NCBI GenBank assembly: GCA_025766275.1
Contig: JAFKAC010000009.1
Location: 2,170,001-2,234,000, forward strand
Length of the DNA stretch: 64,000 nt
Direction of reading: 5' to 3'
Origin: Lactarius indigo
Taxonomy: Eukaryota; Basidiomycota; Agaricomycetes; Russulales; Russulaceae
Shown piece after piece: positions 56,833 through 64,000 of this stretch. A program made the translations under genes and the position numbers. The notes under the pieces were generated by a model. The model worked only from the letters and a program-made list of their open reading frames with translations. It had not been told where the DNA came from and ran no database searches. The stretch's first letter is position 1. The number at the start of each line of letters is the position of its first letter.

Positions 56833-59800
56833 ATGACCAGCAGGACCAGGACTGACTCGGTACAACTGCTAGTGATGATGAATGTGACACGACTCCAACA
56901 ACCGCCACCTCAGTCCACCTCTACGAGGTCTGTCTCAGAGGCCGAAGACATTACCCCAGACGTGCGTTCTCTTGTCGTTATATTTTGTCGTTGTACTCAC
57001 ACGTCCTAGTTTTTGTCCATAAGACTAGTAAACAAGCGCACTCGTGTCAAACTCTCGCCAGAACCACTCGACCTATCTTCCATTCCAAACAAAGGCCAAC
57101 TTTTCGTAATTGCGGGTACTCTGGGATGGTTTGTTGCAATTGTCAGGTCGAGTACAGGACTCGGTATGTTATTCTTTTAAAGCTTCAGCCCTTCTTAACT
57201 CCGTTTAAGCTCTCGTTTCCTCGCCACTTGCGGATTTGCGGTCTCAACTATCCTCTCAGGACGCAAACACCGACAACACTTTCCAACCACAGCGGACGAT
57301 CCCCTTCTCTTCTGTCACTCCAAATTACCTCATCTTCGCGTGCAATGACACCAGGCTCGTTGTCGGCTTGACGCAAGGACCAGTTATCGTCTTTGATGCC
57401 TCAGCCATCTGCTCAACAGGTACCAACGAAGTTACTCCACTCCACACTTTCCTCCCAACCACGCCGACGCCGACTGCGGTTCGGCAGATGTACGCGAATC
57501 CTGGCGACATTCCCGAACTTGTAGCTCTTCTTCGCGAACCAGATGGCAGTCCGGACAGTCAACTTGTCGAAGTTATCAACGTGTCTTCTCTGCAGTCTGT
57601 CACCGGATGGAGTAGCGGGGGGACGCCCGAGACCTTTCCAGCCAGCAGTGCGTTTCATAGCTCTCGAGCAAAAAAATTGTGTTCATTTTCTGTTTCACAG
57701 TTTCTTGGTCTCCCAAGGGCAAACAGCTTGCCGTCGCCCTTCAGAGTGGTGATATTATCACATTTTCTCCAAGCGAGACCCAGCAGGCCAAGACCTTCGT
57801 CGCTCGCCCCTCTTCTATGCAAGGGCAAAGCATAGTACATACGACATGGCTCTCAAACCCGGCTTTCTATGCCATCTTTTCCCCTGTTGGCCCCTTGGAT
57901 CCACAGGCAGACCAAAAGCATATGGTCATTGTGCACGATACGAAGCGTTCGGATGTGTCCGCTGACGTCACTCTCCCGATCAACTTTTTCCCTAGTGGTG
58001 TCCGCCCTCCCGGGGCATTCACGATTGCACTGAAAGGATGGGATCCCGCGAAAATCCTTCTGATAATTGGTGACAGCACGACCGCGGACATCGGGCTCGT
58101 GTGTTGTACAGCTGATGACAAGTGGCAGAAGCTGTCATTTGACGAGGGTGCACCCTCTATGCCGCTTGACGCAGATCAAAATGAGACAACGATGATTGGC
58201 TTTGAACTGGACCTCAAGAACACGACGCCATATGATGTAACCACCTCCACCGGAGAAACCGTGTCGGTCCCGCCTCCACCAGTGGTTTGGGCTTATGCGA
58301 GCGATGGGACAGTCGTCGCGTGGTATGTGGTAAATACGCGGGGCACACCATATCCAAGTAAGGGGCAGCTGGCCGTCCGGTCACCTGTAGTCGCGCCTGC
58401 CGCTGCCGCCGTACCGGCGTCCAGCCTCTTTTCTCAAGCAGCCCAACCTACATTCGGGCAGTCGTCGCAACCAACATTTGGTCTATCTACATTTTCTGGT
58501 CAACCCTCCTCATCGTTCGGCACTACCACCCCTTCTTTCGGTCAGCCTGGGTTCGGGCAGACCTCAACAACTGGGTCTGCGTTTGCACAAGCTCCCACCT
58601 TTGGGAACCCCGCTTTCGGGGCAGCATCGGCGACATTTGGGCAGGCATCTCCTCCTGGGCAGGTTCCCTCTGGTGGAGCCTTCGCGGCCTTCGCACCTGC
58701 GCCTGTAAAATGGGGCCAAACCAATTTTGGACCGGCACAAACTGGGTTTAATTCAGCAGCAGCCCCAGCCCCTCCCCCTCAGATTCAGCCAGCTGAGTCG
58801 ACCGAATCAATGGCGACGGATTCTTCACAAGAGTTGTCGTTTGGTGCGATGTCCCTTAGCGGAAGTACAGACGATACGCAGGCAAAAGCAGGACCCGCCA
58901 CGACCAGCATGTTTGGGGTCCCTGCACCGCCCTCACAGCCCGCTCCCTCCCCAGCCGCTACCTCCACAATTGGCGGTGGCTCGTTTGCGCTCTCTCCTGG
59001 TGTTGGGTTCGCAAAATTCGCTTCGAAACCGGCAGACGAAACGACTGCCCCAGCTAATGTCGAGGTCCCGAAGCCCTCACCGGCGTTTGGCCAGACGAGC
59101 TTTACGTCAGGCTTTGGTCAATCTGGATTCGGACAGTCAACATTTGGCCAGTCTGGGTTCGGCAAGACGGGTCTCGGTACACCAATGTCTACGACGCCTA
59201 TAGCGACACCCATCAATCCCACATCTTCCTCGACGTTTGGGAGTGGAGGTGGATTCGGTGCGTTTGCGTCGGGAGGGCTCGCGACGTTTGGTGTAGCAAA
59301 GCCGGCGGAGACAAAGTCGGCTGCCTCTGCAATCAGCCCAAGTGGGGGGTTCGGTGCGTTCGCTTCGACTGGACTGTCGGCATTTGGCCAGGCAGCGTCG
59401 AACAAGCCGGACGCTGTACCTGCGTGGAAGACTGGAGATGCTACTTCCAACAACGGAATCGGCACACCGGTTTTTGGTGGAACATCATCAACATCACCGC
59501 TTGCGCCAGCTACCACACCCGTCAAGTCGATGTTCGCCTCGACCGAACCTACAACTACTACTACTACGCTTACCGCGTCGCCTCCTGGCGCGACCGCTTT
59601 ACCTGAGAAAGGGAAGTCGGCCTCCCCCTTCGCCAGTGCCACGCCACCAACCCCTCCCTCCACCGCTGCCGTTCCTTCCCGATCACAGTCTGCATCCGGC
59701 CCTTCTCCGCAGATGGCTGCTAATCCAGCCAAGCCTTCTACGACGCCGGCCAGTACAACGCCTGTGGGCACTCCACCGGCCGCCCCACCAGTCGCCAATG

Positions 59801-62800
59801 CATTTACGAGCCTCAAGATGAGTACCGGCTTTGGGTTGTCCAACTTCAATCCCAAAGACTCGCCGTTTGGGAACCCAAAGCCTGTATCCCAGGCCGTCAG
59901 CGCCTTTGGAGCGGCACCAAAGGTACCTGTACCAGCGACCCCCGGCTCGGTGTTCGGCCAGACGAGCGTCATCGGTGCTGCGTCAAAATCATCGCCAGCG
60001 TTTGCACAGGTTGCATTCGGCTCTCCGTCTACATCATCAACAAGCCCCGGCGCTATTCCCAGTAATTCGAAGACGACATCGAATGATGCCTTCAGCGCAT
60101 TCAGTGGTGGCGCGAGCGCATTTAGCAAGAGTGGCGGGTCAGGGGTGGCCTTCAGCGACCTGCTGCGGGCAGGTGGTTCACCCCCTGACAGAAACAAGTT
60201 GACGGAGCCCAAAAAAACACCCGGATCGTCGTCTGGATCTACACCGGTGACTCCCAAGCCGGCATTTGACTCGTCGCCCGCGCCGCAATCGACGGAGGTC
60301 CACGCCTCGCATGAGTCTGATGACGAAGTGGAAGAGAAAGGGAAGGGTGAACCCGTTTCTGCTGCTAGTTCTTTCAGCACCCTGTCGTCGTCGACCTCGT
60401 CGTTCGTTGACGTCTCACGTGGAGACGAGGAAGAAGAACAAACTGCGCCTTCTTCGGATGGTGGTAATAGCGACCGGGGCGAAGAACCAATCGAGGAATT
60501 CCTCTCAGATACGTATTCGGAAGGAGAACCAGACGGGGAAGGGGATGAAGTTGAGGGCGAGGAAGGTGGCGAAGAAAATCGAGAAGAAAGGGACGGGGAT
60601 GAGGTCGAAGGTGATGATGAGGTCCGTGGAGGTGACGAAGGACAAGATGGAACAGATGATGAAGACGAGCCTCCGAGCGATGAAGTCGACCCGACGGCTT
60701 TACCGCTACCCGCATCCCGTTCCCCTTCGAGCACCCCAAAGGCCGAAAGGCCCTCGATCAACGTGCAGCCGACGCCTATCTCCGAATCATCGCCAGATGC
60801 ATCCCTATCTGGGCGAGTGCGAAGCACGACACCGCCAGGGTCACCATCCAAAGAACCGTCTCCACCTCTGTCGTTACAAACGCCTCTTCAGCAACCAACG
60901 CCCACGCTCCCTTCGCCTTCGCTTTCACCGTCACCAACTCCGGCGATCGGTTTTGGTAGACCCAACACTCGTCCTCTGCGCAGCTCACCTCTCGCAAACG
61001 CGCCCGTATCAGGTGGCGACGAGGAAGAAGTCAAGGGTGAGAAACCCTCCTCGCTCAAACCACACCCAGCATCTCCAAGGCCTCCGTTCGGCCAGTGGGA
61101 TGGCGGTGCTATGTCGCCGTCGCCATCACCTGCTGAAAAGCCGACGCCGCCTCAGCCCACAGTGGAGCCGTTGGCCGACCAAACCGCTAAGGTAACACCG
61201 CCAGCAATAACGAGACCAAAGACACCGCCGTTGTTAATAGGTACGAAGGGGGTTGCTGTAAACAACAATCCGACCTCTTCTTCGGCCATAGTCACGACTA
61301 CGGTTCCCGTGGCCCTGGTGCCAACGTTGAACTTGGGTGGTTTTTCTCTTGGTGCCGCCGTGAAACTCGATACGAAACCGGCGGCGGAGGACGCGACGAG
61401 GCCCGCCACAACGACCGCCGCGGGTCTGTTTACCGGTTTTAAGCCTGGCGCGTTTAACCTCGTCCCAAAGTCCGAGCCGATTGCGGGAACACAGCCTGTA
61501 GCGGATACCGAGTCTACTGGTGTCTTTGGAGCCACGGTCAAAGTCCCCCTGGCGCCCGCGACAGGACCACCATTTGTTAGCTCGTTGGGTTCTAAACCCG
61601 GAGTTGCAACGCTTGCTGTCGCCGCCACTAGCGGAAAGGGCGCGATGAACACACCCGCTCGCGTGTCCACTGCACCTCCCCCTGTGGCGCCATCGAAAGA
61701 CGCGCTATCTGGAGAGCCACTGACCCCCATACAAATCGAATTCACGAACTTGATTACTGGAATCGGGACGGAACTGGCAAATGTGAGCAGGCTCTCCTGT
61801 TTTCTTGTATTTGCACTATCCGTCGCTTACGTCGCTTCGCAGCTTGCTAGGCATTCCCATGAAGCTCGTGAGAAACGATCGAAGATGATCCGGCCTGCGT
61901 CCACCGTCGACGTTGAAGGACTCGCAAAGATTATCCGCGAGTCTGAGCGAGAAATCGAACAACTCGAGCTCGCCCGCAGTGAGGACCGCGCAACGATCAG
62001 AGAGCTTGAGATTGGCGTCCTTAAAGGTTTGTGGGCCACCTTAAAAGGTCAGGGAGCTCCCGAAGGGCTGATGTGCGCGCTACGTCTTTTTTTTTCATTT
62101 TAGCGAAAACGAGGAAAGAGGAGATCACACGCTTCGATAAAGCTCAGTCGGATGTGGAATTTGGGAAAATGCTCAAGTCGCGGTTCCTCAGCCCCGAGCA
62201 GACGGAACTACAGGCCCAGCTACGCAGAAACATTCGGGTGGGTCCACGAGCACATTGCGGCTCGCGCTGGTGCAAGTACTTACGATCATCTCCTAGTCCA
62301 TCCAAGATCGGGCCACAAAAATGGAGGACCACTTACAAGCGTCCAAAAAGAAACTTACTGAATTCAAAACAGGTCGGCCAAGTATCAAGTAAGCACCCAA
62401 ACCTCCTTCCCGCTTTGTCCAACCTTTTTATTTTTCACGCACATTTCAGACCGCCGTCACTTGACACGATCCACCGTACCTCCCGAAATATCGATCTCGC
62501 GATTCGCCAGCAAACGGTCGATGTGTCAGCGCTCTCGGCGCGTGTTTCCAAGATGAATCTGGACAGTAATAGCCCATTGGGCACGCCGTCACGCACACGG
62601 GAGCGGGATGTCGTGCGACGCCCTCTGGACGTGACCCCACACGTTGCAAGCACGACCGCTGCCGCGCTGAATGCCGAACAGTCTGCGCACCGCCTCAAGG
62701 AGGCCCTCCTTGCAGTGCGTACCGAGCCTCTACTTAACACGCAAGCCGTGCACGCCAAGCCTGCGCCACGGGCGTTCGACACTCCGCAAAAGGCGAGCGT

Positions 62801-63077
62801 GGACCCCGCCCCAAGCGCCACCCCAAGCAAAGGGACCAACCTCTTTTCGACTCCTTTTTCGCTTCCTCCCCTTAGCGCGGGCTCAGGATCTTCTTCATCG
62901 CCCCCCGCGAGCGCTGGGAGGCGGGGCGGTACCCAGAAGTACCACTCGAAGTCTGTGCCTCTGAAGAGCACGCCAACTGGGGGAACGCCACCGAAGCCCT
63001 CATTTGACTGGGGCCCACTGCCTGGGATCAAACCGATGACGACGCTCTCCTCGGATTTGCGATCGAAGACAGGTTAA
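56833..63077 (+). CDS. NUP159: Nup159/Nup214-type FG nucleoporin
   Basis: Eight exons (56833-56961, 57010-57163, 57210-57647, 57701-61782, 61843-62026, 62104-62237, 62297-62388, 62450-63077) sum to 1946 codons in frame. The N-terminal beta-propeller covers about residues 40-440 (RLVNKRTRVKLSPEPLDL, FACNDTRLVVGLTQGPVIV, SWSPKGKQLAVALQSGDI) and binds the Dbp5 helicase in known Nup159. It is followed by FG, GFG and SGFGQ repeats (about 460-950), a Thr/Pro region, a strongly acidic block (60480-60690) and a helical C-terminus (LARHSHEAREKRSKM, DHLQASKKKLTEFK, PPSLDTIHRTSRNIDLAIRQQ), which normally anchors it in the Nup82 complex at the cytoplasmic face. ATG 56833 is the first in frame; ATG at 56875 is an alternative. 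Confidence 0.9.
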
Positions 63078-63360
63078 TGAGGGTCGTGTGTTTTTTTCTC
63101 GCATGTATGGGACGGACATTTTTGTTTTGATATTGAGTAGCAAAGCCACGCATGACATGACGAATATGAGATTTTCTACGTCTTTTTTTAGTGCCGTTCC
63201 TCCCCGTCTGAGAACCGACCATCCTCCGGTGCACCGTTAATTTTGGACTCCGAATCTGCTTCGTGGTCGTCACGCAGATGTTCGTTTGGGTCGTAGATGA
63301 TTCCCTCAAGATGAGCGAGCGCAGCCTGTGCAAACACAGAAAAAGGGGCCGATGGAAGGT
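63078..63360. other. Convergent 3' regions of NUP159 and the pICln gene
   Basis: About 280 bp between two stops of convergent genes. Nothing further is recognised. Confidence 0.5.
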
Positions 63361-64000
63361 CTAGTAGGGCTGATAGCGGCTATTGTTGACGAAATCGCTG
63401 CGCACCCTTCCGACCTCACTGAGCTCTTCGCCCTCCGCCCCAGTGAAGACTTCAAACTCGCCGCTATCGATGAACGCATCGTCGTCGGCGTCGTCATCTG
63501 ACCCTTGCGGATCGGGATGAAGAGAGGCGCAGATGGACAGCGCCTCGAAAATAGGGTCCACTGTAACAAGTCAAAAAGTTAAACATGTAAAAAGGATGCG
63601 AAGAAACGCACGAGAGTCGGAGGGCTGGGGTGTCAGACTGAGCTCGCGCATGCGCGGTTCCGCGTCCTCGTCGCCATCTGTTGCTACCTCTGCTACTGGA
63701 GAGTCGTCGAGTTGGCAATAGACAAAAGGACCAGATTCGCCGCGCGATATCGCGTGTAGCGTTATGGACGGGTACTCGATCTGAAACGCGCGTCCTGTCG
63801 TGGAGGACTGATACGCGAGGACACTGGACCAGCACGTTAACTATGCGAATCCAGTGACTAAGAGGGAGAACATACCTCTCGATTATGTAGAGCGTGCCGC
63901 GTGCACTGTCCTCCTCGGAGAAGCCATCGAGTGGAGGATCGAAGGCGACAGAGACGTCCTGTACCTTGTGCCTGAGAACGGGAGGGATGTCGGCGAAGGA
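63361..64000 (-). CDS. Methylosome subunit pICln / Lot5-like (5' partial)
   Basis: Exons from the right edge to 63876, then 63823-63612 and 63560-63361, phases consistent. The readable part has the PH-like pICln fold: SARGTLYIIESVLAYQ, FQIEYPSITLHAISR, GPFVYCQLDDS. An acidic tail follows (GSDDDADDDAFIDSGEFEVF, GAEGEELSEVGRVR), the usual ending DFVNN..RYQPY and the stop at 63361. pICln is the chaperone that hands Sm proteins to the PRMT5 methylosome; the yeast relative is Lot5. The N-terminus lies beyond the window. Confidence 0.87.

Noticed and set aside
59118..60851. 577-codon open frame on the minus strand
   Set aside because: Antisense to the FG and acidic part of NUP159. Its composition is the mirror of the repeats, and it has no domain and no splice signals.
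58523..61195. Several Arg/Pro-rich frames within NUP159 (for example 60266-61195, 58727-59203)
   Set aside because: Alternative frames of a Ser/Pro/Glu-rich coding exon; the real frame is fixed by the propeller, FG repeats and splice phases.

Overview
The window reads as a stretch of basidiomycete (Agaricomycete-type) nuclear chromosome. Short 45-75 bp introns with GT-AG borders break almost every cellular gene. The transposon families (CxC2-type KDZ transposase, Ty1/copia elements primed by a half initiator tRNA, a Tad/I-like LINE with RNase H, PIF/Harbinger, pogo) fit mushroom-forming fungi. Species cannot be fixed from the sequence.

The cellular genes lie at the two edges. On the left are the Rix7/NVL AAA-ATPase (+, cut by the left edge), then a minus-strand chain of two tandem F-box/LRR-like genes and an ARID-domain (Swi1-like) gene. 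On the right are an Nup159/Nup214-type nucleoporin with eight exons (+) and the methylosome subunit pICln/Lot5 (-, cut by the right edge).

Between about 9.1 and 54 kb almost everything is mobile DNA, inserted element into element. A pogo-like element (9116-38194, about 2.9 kb once insertions are removed) holds a decayed copia element (9405-15050), a solo LTR (17212-17837) and a giant KDZ transposon (18086-37961, about 13 kb net). The KDZ element has 129-bp terminal inverted repeats, an apparently intact multi-exon CxC2/KDZ transposase and four further genes (called B, C, D, E here). Gene D is broken by a solo LTR (26415-33279), which is itself broken by a fresh, intact copia element (26488-32733; the two 562-bp LTRs look identical; 1440-aa Gag-Pol). 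A second pile follows: a 5'-half copia fragment (38195-40831), a solo LTR (40832-41396), and an unknown gene X (41409-53893) split by a PIF/Harbinger element (41861-46315, itself holding a solo LTR) and by a solo LTR (46655-53697, itself holding a 6.46-kb LINE). For most insertions the target-site duplication can be read directly, so the order of events can be reconstructed.

From 53.9 to 56.1 kb there is a possible TGTCA...TGACA long terminal repeat followed by an unrecognised small-exon gene (F).

The most interesting object is the giant KDZ element: an apparently complete transposase gene, long TIRs with subterminal copies of the TIR core, a 10-bp flanking direct repeat whose removal restores the interrupted reading frame, a short palindrome scattered through it, and unknown partner genes that contain local exon-intron duplications.
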